Assembly (NCBI RefSeq): GCF_000235365.1
Contig: NC_016453.1
Coordinates: 868,001-932,000 of the forward strand
Reading direction: 5' to 3'
DNA from: Eremothecium cymbalariae DBVPG#7215
Lineage: Eukaryota; Ascomycota; Saccharomycetes; Saccharomycetales; Saccharomycetaceae
DNA: 64,000 bases
Position 1 is the first letter of the stretch, and each line of letters opens with the position of its first letter. The notes beneath the pieces were generated by a model, which saw only the letters and a list, made by a program, of their open reading frames with translations, was not told where the DNA came from and did not search any database. Both the position numbers and the translations under genes were made by a program. Positions 1 through 11,799 of this stretch are shown one piece after another.

Positions 1-1
1 C

Positions 2-424
2 TTTGATACTGACCAAGACAATACTGGGGGGAATCAAAATAAAAGTACCCATCTAATGACTGGAAAAGTTAATTTAAAGTCTTCGGTTTCATCGTTCAAG
101 AACTCTAAACTAGAATCCAACAATGGGTTGGCGTCTAATACCCCAAAAAAACCAAATTTTGGTGCAGTAAAGATACAGAAATCTTGGAATGACGAACTTA
201 GTGAATCTGAAGGTGATTATGACGATAGTTGGAATGAACCCAAGGTTCCCAAGAAGTTAATCACAAAGACCATTAAAAATAAAAAACAAATATTAAATTC
301 TATTAGAGTATCCACACAGTCTGTAAAATCTGTTCAACGAAAAAAAGAGCCAGTGCTCTCGACTTTTACCAACCATAACGATGATGGTGGTGACGATAGT
401 GATGGTTGGGACAATGAATGGTGA
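2..424 (+). CDS. CEX1: CEX1 C-terminal end (partial)
   Basis: The frame is open from the left edge of the window, so the ATG at 56 is internal and this is the 3' end of a longer gene. The visible 140 residues are hydrophilic, rich in Ser, Asn and Lys, and end in an acidic, tryptophan-containing tail (DGWDNEW). S. cerevisiae Cex1 is a SCY1-like pseudokinase that helps export tRNA from the nucleus by receiving it at the pore. Identification rests mainly on synteny: CEX1 (YOR112W) and AZF1 (YOR113W) are adjacent in S. cerevisiae, and here AZF1 follows after the two YNL genes of the sister block. The acidic Trp tail agrees with a SCYL-type C-terminus. The kinase-like and HEAT parts lie outside the window, so they cannot be checked. 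Confidence 0.6.
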   Translation, partial: FDTDQDNTGGNQNKSTHLMTGKVNLKSSVSSFKNSKLESNNGLASNTPKKPNFGAVKIQKSWNDELSESEGDYDDSWNEPKVPKKLITKTIKNKKQILNSIRVSTQSVKSVQRKKEPVLSTFTNHNDDGGDDSDGWDNEW

Positions 425-685
425 GCCGTTTTTCTATATGCCACTTGGACTAATCAAAAACTTAACTATACAAATTGCAAGGTTGTAAATATAGTAAATA
501 AATAAATATATCAGGAAATATACATATATCTCTTATTTATCGGCGGATAAAAATATACAAACTCTATCACGGCAATTATTTTACCAATTAACTAGTTGAA
601 CAAAACTGAAAAGTTTTTTCTAGATTTCAAACTTAGTATACAAAAATTTTCTAACAAACCAACACTGAAAGTAGGATTATGTTGG

Positions 686-3714
<3,029 letters not shown>

Positions 3715-4098
3715 TCATAACTCTCTGATCCGCTGCGTGAACTTGTCCTCCACCACATCGCACAGATCCATCAAGTCCTTCAGTCCCTTATGTAGAGCCT
3801 CCACAGCCGTCATCTTCCCATACGTCTGGATACGAAGATTCAGAACCGTCTCCGAAGGATGCGGAATCGAATACCCACAAAACTCCACCTCCGGGTTCTT
3901 CATGATAATGTACCGCAACGCATTTCCCAGCGTATGGTCCTCGTCGCTAATCTGGAAGGACGCACAAGTCCCATCCTCAGAAGCTGCCTCCGGCAACAGC
4001 CGAATCTTGTCCCTATCAAGTTCCTCCTCCTCCTGCACCGCATGCTCATCGGAGAGCATTTCCACGTCTTCGCTGGCAACGACCTCTGACACTGACAT
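3715..4098 (-). CDS. RPC19: RPC19, shared subunit of RNA polymerases I and III
   Basis: AC19 forms the alpha-like assembly heterodimer with AC40 in RNA polymerases I and III. The 127-residue product is slightly shorter than the S. cerevisiae protein (142). It has an acidic N-terminal tail of about 45 residues, then the alpha/RPB11-type dimerisation fold with the characteristic DEDHTLGNALRYII stretch and YSIPHPSE. The ATG at 4098 is the only in-frame start before the conserved core. RPC19 and AZF1 are divergent. DBP2-RPC19 is the YNL112W-YNL113W pair, conserved in order. Confidence 0.96.
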   Translation of the reverse strand: MSVSEVVASEDVEMLSDEHAVQEEEELDRDKIRLLPEAASEDGTCASFQISDEDHTLGNALRYIIMKNPEVEFCGYSIPHPSETVLNLRIQTYGKMTAVEALHKGLKDLMDLCDVVEDKFTQRIREL

Positions 4099-5048
4099 CT
4101 TGCTGCACCTGCTTGTACTAACGAATCAACCGACTATCGAATTCTAACTGCAAGGAGGATGCAGGCAGCTGCGACAGCTGCCTGCAAAGTGCGCTTTGGC
4201 CGTGATGCTTCGGTCGTGGTGCTTCGAAACCCCCAGGGCATCGGAACAGCTTTTTCCGCCGTCACGTGCCCTGCCGTTACCCGGTCCGCATTCGTCCAAA
4301 CTCGCAAAAACAACAAAATCCACCAACCGCTCGGTTCCCCCAATTCCCAAAGAGCTAGTACCAAAACTTAGTCCTGTTACATACCATATTTATTAGTCGA
4401 ACTAAATAAGAAAAGAATAGAAGAAAACAAACTAGGCATTAAAAAAGGAAAACTAACTTACAAGAATTATATACCGAATCATAATTTGTGCCGGAGTAAT
4501 AAAGGATATCCAAAAAAGCCTAAGGGACTGACTGTTAGCTGAAAGCTACACGTTGTTGATATAACAAATAAAGAATTGGGGATTTAGTTAGGAGACGGGG
4601 CCAAAATAATAACATTAGAGTAATATTAGTTAGGAGGAAGGGTCCTTTTGATATTTTAAAGGATTGTTATCATAATTATAATTGAGAATTAGTTCGTTGG
4701 TGGTTACAATTGGAGTTTTTTCAAGAAAAAGCTGCTTTTTGTCATTTGCTCCATATCAGCAATCATTATTGTTATTCCATCTTGTCTTCTTCTCTGGGTC
4801 TGTCTTTGTTGAAGGTTTTTAAGTTCTTTTATATCGGTATCGAAACAGAAAATAAGCAGAAACAGTGAAAGAGGAGGACGAGAGTAAGGGAGAAAAGACT
4901 GAGTGTTTTGTTGGAAAGGGCGTGATTACTACCGAAGAGGATTTGATTATATAGGGAAAGAAAGAAGAAGAATTGGGTATAAAGTTAACGAGAAGAGAGG
5001 TATTGATAGTAGGATTTGGGATTTTGTTCGAAGAAAAAGAAGAAGAAA
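4099..5048. other. RPC19-AZF1 divergent intergenic region
   Basis: About 950 bases between divergent starts. The half near RPC19 is relatively GC-rich; the half near AZF1 (about 4600-5040) is purine-rich (many GAAGA/GGAGA tracts) and probably forms a long 5' leader for AZF1. Several overlapping short frames at 4130-4400 exist on both strands, but none looks like protein. No RNA gene was recognised. Confidence 0.4.
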
Positions 5049-7376
5049 ATGGTAGGTCAATCTTCGTCGTCGACAACGGGCGGTACGAGCCAGCAGAGAC
5101 GGGGGGGGACGCATGGGACGGGTCAGTCGCAGCAGTCGAGACAAGATTCGATGTCGATGTATACGAATTTCAGCCAGCAGAGGTTGTCCACTGATTCTTC
5201 GATCTCTAGTTTTCTGAACATTGATGGGCAAGGGGAGCGTGGGAGTGGAGGCGGTGGTGGTGGGGGCGGGGGCAGCGGAGGAGGCGGTGGGGGGTCGGGG
5301 ACGGAGATACCCTATGGCAGAGGCTATTCGATTATAAATGCTTGGCCTTCGAGCCAGAACGAGCATGGGGGAGGTGGAACGAATGGGGGGGCGGCTGCGT
5401 TTCCTACGGGGAGGAGGACGTCTGAGCAATTGGAGCCGTTTTCGATGCCGCGGTTCAAGACTCCTAGCTATTCGCAGGGGCGTTCAGGGAATGCTGTTGG
5501 GCATATGCAGATAGGTGGAGGAGGAGGAAGCGGCGGAAGTTCGGGGCGTGGTGAATCAGTGTCATCTTCGAAACGTAATTCAATATTCTTTGGGACTTCG
5601 GAGACTGCAGAATTGGATTTCTTTAATCAGGCCACGGGAGGCGGACCCGGGGGGTCATCAGCTTCGGGTGGTCCCAGTGGGTCTAGTGGGAACAAGATGG
5701 GGCCTCCCGTCTTGAAACCGGGCCAGGTGCCTCCTCCGGGCACGCATCACCAGAACGAGGATATTGACGTGTTCTTCAACCATTCGCTTTCGCGCAAGAA
5801 TTCTATTAAATTCAATGCAGATGACTTTGCAGAGTTCCAGTTCAAAAGACGGGACTCGTCTGTTAGAGCTACTTTGGACAATAATAACTATGTACCAGGA
5901 CCTCCTCCAACTAATATGAATACCAAGCGGAGCGGGCAGTCTCTGAGCCCGGTCGGAAAAGACAATGATGAGATGGGCATTGACCCTGAGGTGGCTGTAG
6001 CAGATGCGTCCGCAGTTGACGATGTTGAAGAAACTTTAAAAAGACATTTATCGCCTTTGATGGCCGGTATCGCTAATAGTAACAGATCCCCAGTCCCCAC
6101 GCCAAGTGGGACAACTGGTGTTGCTGTGAATAAGCATCCGGGTAGTAACAATGAAAGACAGCATGATTCGGGAGAACCAAAATTGAAAAGACAAAGAACT
6201 AAAAAGCTAGCTACAGCATCATCGTCTTCTGTAAATTCGTCTGCCTCTACAGATCACCAAATGGCCGCCAAATTGAAGGAAGCATTGACAGCTGACGATA
6301 ATGATACAGCCACCTTGGAAGAGGCTAGACCTCTGTTAGGAGCAACTAAAGTCGACCAACTAATGTTGGTTATCCAAGCAAGGAAAAAAGGTGTTACTGA
6401 AAAAGTACCCAGGAATGCGGATGGGTCACTAATGTTGGAGGATGCGCCGTCAATTATCCCGCCTCCCTCGCAATTGGTTGGTGGGGTAGAAAAGCCGAAA
6501 TCTCGAGGTGTCAAACAGCACGAATGTCCATACTGCCACAAGTGTTTCACCCAGTCAACACATTTGGAAGTCCATGTCAGATCACACATAGGTTATAAAC
6601 CCTTCCAATGTGAATATTGCGGTAAAAGGTTTACCCAAGGTGGTAACCTAAGGACTCATGTCCGATTGCATACTGGTGAAAGACCTTATGAATGTGACAA
6701 ATGTGGTAAGCGCTTCTCTAGAAAGGGCAATTTAGCGGCACACATGTTGACGCATGAAAACCACAAACCATTTCAATGTAAATTGGATGATTGTAACAAG
6801 TCATTTACGCAGCTGGGAAACATGAAAGCCCATCAGAACAGATTTCATTTGCAAACTTTGAATAGGTTAACACAGAAACTAGCAGAAATGAATCCATCTG
6901 AAGATATGCCATCAAAAGAACGAGAACTGTTAGAATATTTCGCTTCTTTGTACAAAAACAGTAATAGAGGTATTAAGGGTAGAGGGAAGGGAAATACGCG
7001 GATCGTTCCTTCTCTAGATTCTGAGGATGATTCCAAAAATTCTAGTGCTGGTCCAGTAAATGCAGGTGTCCAACAGCGGCGGCAGCCTTACCAAGGCGTT
7101 CAACCGGGTTCAACAGCTTCTCCCGCAGACCACCTTCCTGATCCAACCATTGTTGCAGCCAGAGCCCTTGGTTCTCTCAAGCCTATTGCAAAAAAGAAGT
7201 CATTATCTGATTTGAACTATAGTCTAGAAATAGATGATCCGAAGGATACTGACACCAACGAATTTTCCTTCCATGAGCCTGCATTCGGTAGCAGAAGAAC
7301 TGAAGAGACAACGACTAATGCAGAGAAGAATTCTAACGGTGAAGTCCAATTTAAAAATGTTTTTTCTGGTAACTAA
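5049..7376 (+). CDS. AZF1: AZF1, four-zinc-finger transcription factor
   Basis: A 775-residue protein with four consecutive zinc fingers at about residues 493-605 (CPYCHKCF, CEYCGKRF, CDKCGKRF and CKLDDCNKSF types, each ending in paired His). A conserved tail follows, including ERELLEYFASLYKNSNRG, which identifies AZF1. In S. cerevisiae Azf1 activates genes for carbon metabolism on glucose and cell-wall genes on non-fermentable carbon. The N-terminal part here is rich in Gly and Ser (long GGGG runs around residues 70-95 and elsewhere) rather than the asparagine runs that named the S. cerevisiae protein. The frame is open upstream to a TTG at 5016, but the first ATG is at 5049. Phosphosite-like stretches (KRRDSS, SLSRKNS) occur in the middle. 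Confidence 0.93.
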   Translation: MVGQSSSSTTGGTSQQRRGGTHGTGQSQQSRQDSMSMYTNFSQQRLSTDSSISSFLNIDGQGERGSGGGGGGGGGSGGGGGGSGTEIPYGRGYSIINAWPSSQNEHGGGGTNGGAAAFPTGRRTSEQLEPFSMPRFKTPSYSQGRSGNAVGHMQIGGGGGSGGSSGRGESVSSSKRNSIFFGTSETAELDFFNQATGGGPGGSSASGGPSGSSGNKMGPPVLKPGQVPPPGTHHQNEDIDVFFNHSLSRKNSIKFNADDFAEFQFKRRDSSVRATLDNNNYVPGPPPTNMNTKRSGQSLSPVGKDNDEMGIDPEVAVADASAVDDVEETLKRHLSPLMAGIANSNRSPVPTPSGTTGVAVNKHPGSNNERQHDSGEPKLKRQRTKKLATASSSSVNSSASTDHQMAAKLKEALTADDNDTATLEEARPLLGATKVDQLMLVIQARKKGVTEKVPRNADGSLMLEDAPSIIPPPSQLVGGVEKPKSRGVKQHECPYCHKCFTQSTHLEVHVRSHIGYKPFQCEYCGKRFTQGGNLRTHVRLHTGERPYECDKCGKRFSRKGNLAAHMLTHENHKPFQCKLDDCNKSFTQLGNMKAHQNRFHLQTLNRLTQKLAEMNPSEDMPSKERELLEYFASLYKNSNRGIKGRGKGNTRIVPSLDSEDDSKNSSAGPVNAGVQQRRQPYQGVQPGSTASPADHLPDPTIVAARALGSLKPIAKKKSLSDLNYSLEIDDPKDTDTNEFSFHEPAFGSRRTEETTTNAEKNSNGEVQFKNVFSGN

Positions 7377-7801
7377 TGAAGATTGTGTTATGTAATCTCA
7401 CCGAAAATGTCCAACCAGCTAACAATACATTTCATGAGAAGAGAGAGATGAATCCTGGGTAATTTTTTTTTGTTTCTTTATCTAACTGTGTCTATACTAT
7501 ACAGGAACCTTTGAGAAACTAATAATATGTATTACTATTTGTTTAGACAACTAATCGCTTTCATACTGTCGTTTTGTAAGTATTTGTTTTTATCCTGCCC
7601 AAACCATTTTCTATAAGATACGACTTTTAAACGTCCCGCCAAGTTTTCTGGTTTCAATCAATTTGGTTGTTAACTTGTAGTATCTCTTTTAGGATCTAGT
7701 AAATATAGAGCATGGTTATATTATCTGCAATTGTGTTTAGAAATACGGAATTCATCTCTTGACTAATGTTGACGCACCTTTGGGGGATTTATTAAAAGTA
7801 C

Positions 7802-8349
7802 TGTGTCTTTACTACGACCGACAAAACACATCAGAATACTAATGGAGTAAATATAAATATTAAAAGCAATCAATCCCTTGAGAACTTGGATAAAAAGGCC
7901 TATCGGTGTATTCCATTACTTTTCTCAACCCCAATTCGCTGAATTCAACAAGAAATATTCTGGTTGCAAAGATCTACCATTCCTAGATACACATGCATTT
8001 AAAATATCACAAATAAAGTAGTGAAATTTCATGAAGACTGCCAAGGCAATAAGAAGACTGGGTATGCTATGTTAGAGTCCTATGAATCAATCAACTTTCA
8101 ACAAACTCTCAGAAATCTATGAAAATGCGGTAGTTGAAAAATTGACACAGATAAAATACATATAGATTAATTCATGGTATGTTGATCCAGAGAATACCTG
8201 GAAGTACAACTAGATCAGTGTTGTCTGACTACCCTATTTCTCTCCCAAATTATGCGGTATCAGAGGACTGGAATAGGCTTCACCATAGATTATACACAGT
8301 GAATAGAGTAATTCAGAAACAGGGTAATAAACGCATCCACCCTCATTAA
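7802..8349 (+). pseudogene. Decayed gene between AZF1 and TRS33 (YOR114W position)
   Basis: Protein-like sequence continues through successive reading frames, each broken by a frameshift or stop: about 7802-7942 (contains TTTDKTHQNTNG), about 7880-8021 (contains PIGVFHYFSQPQFAEFNKKY), 8018-8122 (contains KFHEDCQGNKKTGYAM), about 8108-8165 (contains SEIYENAVVEKL), then an intact 56-codon ORF at 8179-8349 (contains PNYAVSEDWNRLHHRLY). Composition and the end-to-end order suggest one former gene of about 180 codons. S. cerevisiae has YOR114W, of unknown function, between AZF1 (YOR113W) and TRS33 (YOR115C), so a relic of that gene is the simplest idea. I did not recognise the protein itself. The last segment could alternatively be a small gene on its own. 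Confidence 0.45.
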
Positions 8350-8377
8350 ATACAAGCATACAGTAGATGGTTGTAAT

Positions 8378-9187
8378 CTACTCGGTTCTAGTTACTTGAA
8401 CATTGAAGTTTATTCCCTTAGAGAATTGGTTGGGGGACACCACCCTGTCCTTGGGTATATCTACAAATGAAACAGTCACATCAACTTGATCGTCACCTTT
8501 GAACCCCAAAGAGGCTAAAATTCCTTTAATAATGCCACAAGGAATTTCTAAATAAGGTTCAACCATTTGAAGTTCCTTCTCCGATATTTCACCATCTAAA
8601 GAGAAATCTTGTATTGGCTGGTAGTCGTAATCAAATAAATAAAACGTCCCTCTGTGATTCGTCTTCAAGTTATCGATTTGCTTACCAAATAGCTGTTTCC
8701 AAACATCTCTACATATGAATTTCATCACCGCTAGCAAGTCCATGGACTCAAAGTGTAAGTTGGGATTGTTGTTATAAATTAATAGCTCTGTAAGTTTGCT
8801 GCCTATCTGGAAACCAATCTGGCTTAATCGCTCGTAAATATGATCCCTTTTGGAATCATTAGCCTCATATAACTCTTGTATCAATTTGTGAGATGGTTGT
8901 AAAGCTGCTTCTTCAATCTTCATCCTCTCGAGCTGTTCAGATAATTCACACTCAGTCTCCGTTTCGGTTTCTGTTGAAGTATCTTCATCACTGACCTCAA
9001 TGCTGCTAGTCATATCTTGAATATTATTTTCTATAGACACACTCAGCGGGACCAATTCGTTTAATAGCAGCTGATAAGCTACTATGCTGACCTTCGGTAA
9101 CGATTCTTGAAACAACTTGAACTGATGTTGTAACTTTGTATGTTCATCCAGCTGGGGCTCTGAACCAGACTTATTATTTCCCTCCAT
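8378..9187 (-). CDS. TRS33: TRS33, TRAPP complex subunit
   Basis: TRAPPC6-family core subunit of the TRAPP complexes, which activate Ypt1 and related Rab GTPases in ER-Golgi and endosomal traffic. The 269-residue product matches the S. cerevisiae length (268). The Bet3-like fold is visible in ERLSQIGFQIGSKL, the central ESMDLLAVMKFICRDVWKQLFGKQIDNLKTN region and a C-terminal CGIIKGILASLGF segment. An acidic Ser/Thr/Glu stretch (TSTETETETE) interrupts the N-terminal half at about residue 70, as in other yeast orthologs, which have an insertion there. The start at 9187 is the only ATG. It is divergent with BZZ1, 235 bases away. Confidence 0.93.
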   Translation of the reverse strand: MEGNNKSGSEPQLDEHTKLQHQFKLFQESLPKVSIVAYQLLLNELVPLSVSIENNIQDMTSSIEVSDEDTSTETETETECELSEQLERMKIEEAALQPSHKLIQELYEANDSKRDHIYERLSQIGFQIGSKLTELLIYNNNPNLHFESMDLLAVMKFICRDVWKQLFGKQIDNLKTNHRGTFYLFDYDYQPIQDFSLDGEISEKELQMVEPYLEIPCGIIKGILASLGFKGDDQVDVTVSFVDIPKDRVVSPNQFSKGINFNVQVTRTE

Positions 9188-9422
9188 TCCTAACCAGTAC
9201 GATTACAACTGAAGAACCACTTATAGCTAATTCCTAAATGATCTTTTGTTGTGTCAGGAAGTGTTAGTTTCATCGTTTTAAATCATGTGCCGTCGGAACA
9301 TGTTCTTAAAAATCCTCGACCCTATTGTGGCTAGATTCTCCCTTTTACATGAAATTCCGCATCATTTCGAGACCATATTATCAGGTGGATTCACCATCCA
9401 GAATACGACCTTTAGAATCAGA

Positions 9423-11303
9423 ATGTCTAATATTTCAATAGGTAATGATCTCAGAGATTCATATACGGAAACTCGGAAATGGGTCATTAGCAATACTAAA
9501 TGGTTACAAGATCTAGCATCGTTTTATCGTGAACGGGCAAAGTTGGAGAAAGAGTATGGCGACAAACTATCAGCTTTGACAAAGGATTACTTTTCTAAAA
9601 AGAGCAATGGTACGGTTGTTTTATCAGTTGGGGAGACACCTACAATCACTCCGGGCTCGTTGGAGGCAGCTTCGCAGGTGGCTTGGAATGAGGTTTTGAC
9701 TCAGACAGAAACTATCTCTAAGGACCACAAGAAATTGGCTAAAGAGTTCCAGTTGCAGATTGCAGACGAGTTTACCAGTTTAGAAAAGCGCTGTGATCAG
9801 ATACTTGGCACTATTGATTCGTTTAACCATGAGCTTGTCAACAAGCGTGACTTTGCGTATAACAGTTTGGAAAAGGCCAAAAGGAGATATGATGAATCAT
9901 GCCAAGCGATGGAAGCCGCAAGGTTGAAACAGACAAAGGCTTCTTCCACTAAGGCACAGCGGAAGCTTGATGAAAGAGAGCATGAAATGAATATTGCAAA
10001 AAATGACTATTTGATCCAGGTAAATCAAACTAACAGGCTTAAGGATAAGTACTATTTCCAGGATGTTCCTGAGGCGCTGGACTTGCTACAAGATCTAAAT
10101 GAATCTAGAATCCGCGTTATGAACAGTATTTGGAAAAAGGCGGGTGGATTTGAGAGAGAATTGCACAAAAGAGTTGAGCAGAGGCTAGACGGTGCTGATG
10201 AGATCATTTCACAAAACTATCCTCATTTGGACACCTCGATGTTCATCAAGCATAACTTTCGCGAATGGAAGGAGCCTGATGATTATCAATATATTCCGTC
10301 ATCTGTATGGCATGATGATGAACACTTTGCTGTTTGCTCTGACGTAGAACTACATGATTTGAAGATTAGATTAGCAAAGGCTCAAAATTCTTATAATCGA
10401 TTACAGTTGGTTGTCCATGAAGAAATGTCTTCGTTATCTCGGTTAAATAAGAAGAAGCAAGACATGAAAACTACTAATGACACCGATCCATATGCATTTC
10501 AAGAATTGTTGAAACAGTACTTAACTACTGTGGTTTCTTTTACAACCCATGAAACATCTAAATTAGAAGCTGAGGTAGAAATTGAGAGTATTCAAAACAA
10601 TGTTAGCGAATCACATGATTTGAATACCGACAATATTGACGTCTCAAGAAGATCTAAGAAACCAGGCATGTTCGGAATGTTCAAACGGTCTGCTGCAGTT
10701 TCAAAATGCAATAGTGGTGCTGATGAAGCATCTGAAATGTCAGTAGATATAACATCGAAATCATCACCGAAGCATCACGGACTCCATCTATTCAGAACTA
10801 GGCGTACTCGTGCAGTGAGCACCGAATCTTCAGAAATTCAGAGTTCCCGTATGGATGATTCAAGTTCGTTGATGTCAATCACCAATGAAGATAACAAAGT
10901 TGGAAATCGTGTACTATTTCCCTACACTAAGCAAGATGCTGATGAAGTAACAATTGTTCCGGGCAATATTATAGGCCTGATACGGCAAGATGATGGTTCT
11001 GGTTGGATAAAGATTCGAAATATCACGACAGGGCATGAAGGCTTCGTTCCTTCAACTTATGTTGAGATTAATGAAGTTCCAACACCATTTAAGCCAGCAC
11101 CTAAGGCTCCACCCCCAAGACGGAATCCAACTTCCTTGAGAACAGTTATCGCTGTCTATGATTATGCCGCCAAAGATTTCGACGAGATTAGCATTCGAGC
11201 AGGTGATGTAATCAAAGTAATTAGAGATGATACTGGTAATGGTTGGACTTATGGTGAAGTACGTGGCTCTAGAGGGTTGTTCCCAAGTAATTATTGTAAC
11301 TAA
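9423..11303 (+). CDS. BZZ1: BZZ1, F-BAR and double SH3 endocytic protein
   Basis: Syndapin/TOCA-like protein that binds Las17/WASP and helps actin assembly and membrane scission at endocytic sites. The 626-residue product (S. cerevisiae 633) has an N-terminal F-BAR domain (about 1-260, with RKWVISNTKWLQDLASFYRERAKLEKEY), coiled-coil, a Ser-rich linker and two SH3 domains at about 495-550 and 575-626 (ALYDY-like VLFPYT and IAVYDYA, each ending FVPSTYV or LFPSNYC). I chose the ATG at 9423 (MSNISIGNDL), which matches the family start. The longer frame from 9285 adds 46 residues without family similarity. Confidence 0.95.
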   Translation: MSNISIGNDLRDSYTETRKWVISNTKWLQDLASFYRERAKLEKEYGDKLSALTKDYFSKKSNGTVVLSVGETPTITPGSLEAASQVAWNEVLTQTETISKDHKKLAKEFQLQIADEFTSLEKRCDQILGTIDSFNHELVNKRDFAYNSLEKAKRRYDESCQAMEAARLKQTKASSTKAQRKLDEREHEMNIAKNDYLIQVNQTNRLKDKYYFQDVPEALDLLQDLNESRIRVMNSIWKKAGGFERELHKRVEQRLDGADEIISQNYPHLDTSMFIKHNFREWKEPDDYQYIPSSVWHDDEHFAVCSDVELHDLKIRLAKAQNSYNRLQLVVHEEMSSLSRLNKKKQDMKTTNDTDPYAFQELLKQYLTTVVSFTTHETSKLEAEVEIESIQNNVSESHDLNTDNIDVSRRSKKPGMFGMFKRSAAVSKCNSGADEASEMSVDITSKSSPKHHGLHLFRTRRTRAVSTESSEIQSSRMDDSSSLMSITNEDNKVGNRVLFPYTKQDADEVTIVPGNIIGLIRQDDGSGWIKIRNITTGHEGFVPSTYVEINEVPTPFKPAPKAPPPRRNPTSLRTVIAVYDYAAKDFDEISIRAGDVIKVIRDDTGNGWTYGEVRGSRGLFPSNYCN

Positions 11304-11799
11304 TGATTATATATGAGGTGTATTTGTTTATTACTAAAAGTTCTAAATTGATTATTTAGCTAATGTGGGTTTTGGCCTCTCAAAAAAACATTCAAATTTA
11401 AAATATAATTTATTCTACAAAATAAGTGAAAAGTAAAAAGTATTATTTCTAAAATTTTCACCTTAATCGTTTTTATATACTAGATAGACTTTATGTGTTT
11501 TTAAAATTGTCCTACCCATGATAGCTGCTCAAGACATGAATTTTGGACAATCTTCTCGAGCGGCTTATGTAACAAATTACATAATCAAAAAATATTCGAG
11601 ACATCCCCATTTCCGAAATGTTTAACGTTTGTTCAAAATAACTTCCATCGTCAAAGAAATGATTACTAAATATTGCTTCTAGACTTTAAAAAAATAACGT
11701 CGTATGAAACCATACTTACTAGAGTTTTAGACAACAGCAAAATACTTTTTGGGTTGACATTTCAAGTATCCCTCTTTCTTCACCATCCCAACCAGACTA
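11304..11799. other. BZZ1-YNL115C intergenic region
   Basis: Nearly 500 AT-rich bases between two genes in the same direction. It must hold the BZZ1 polyadenylation signals and the next promoter. I see no ORF, RNA gene or repeat of note. Confidence 0.4.

Noticed and set aside
4134..4396. Four overlapping frames upstream of RPC19
   Set aside because: They overlap on both strands in a GC-rich promoter, and none has a recognisable or consistent protein pattern.
7968..8350. A spliced gene rather than a pseudogene between AZF1 and TRS33
   Set aside because: There is no GTATGT with a matching TACTAAC/CAG combination that joins the segments in frame, and the number of frame changes is too high.
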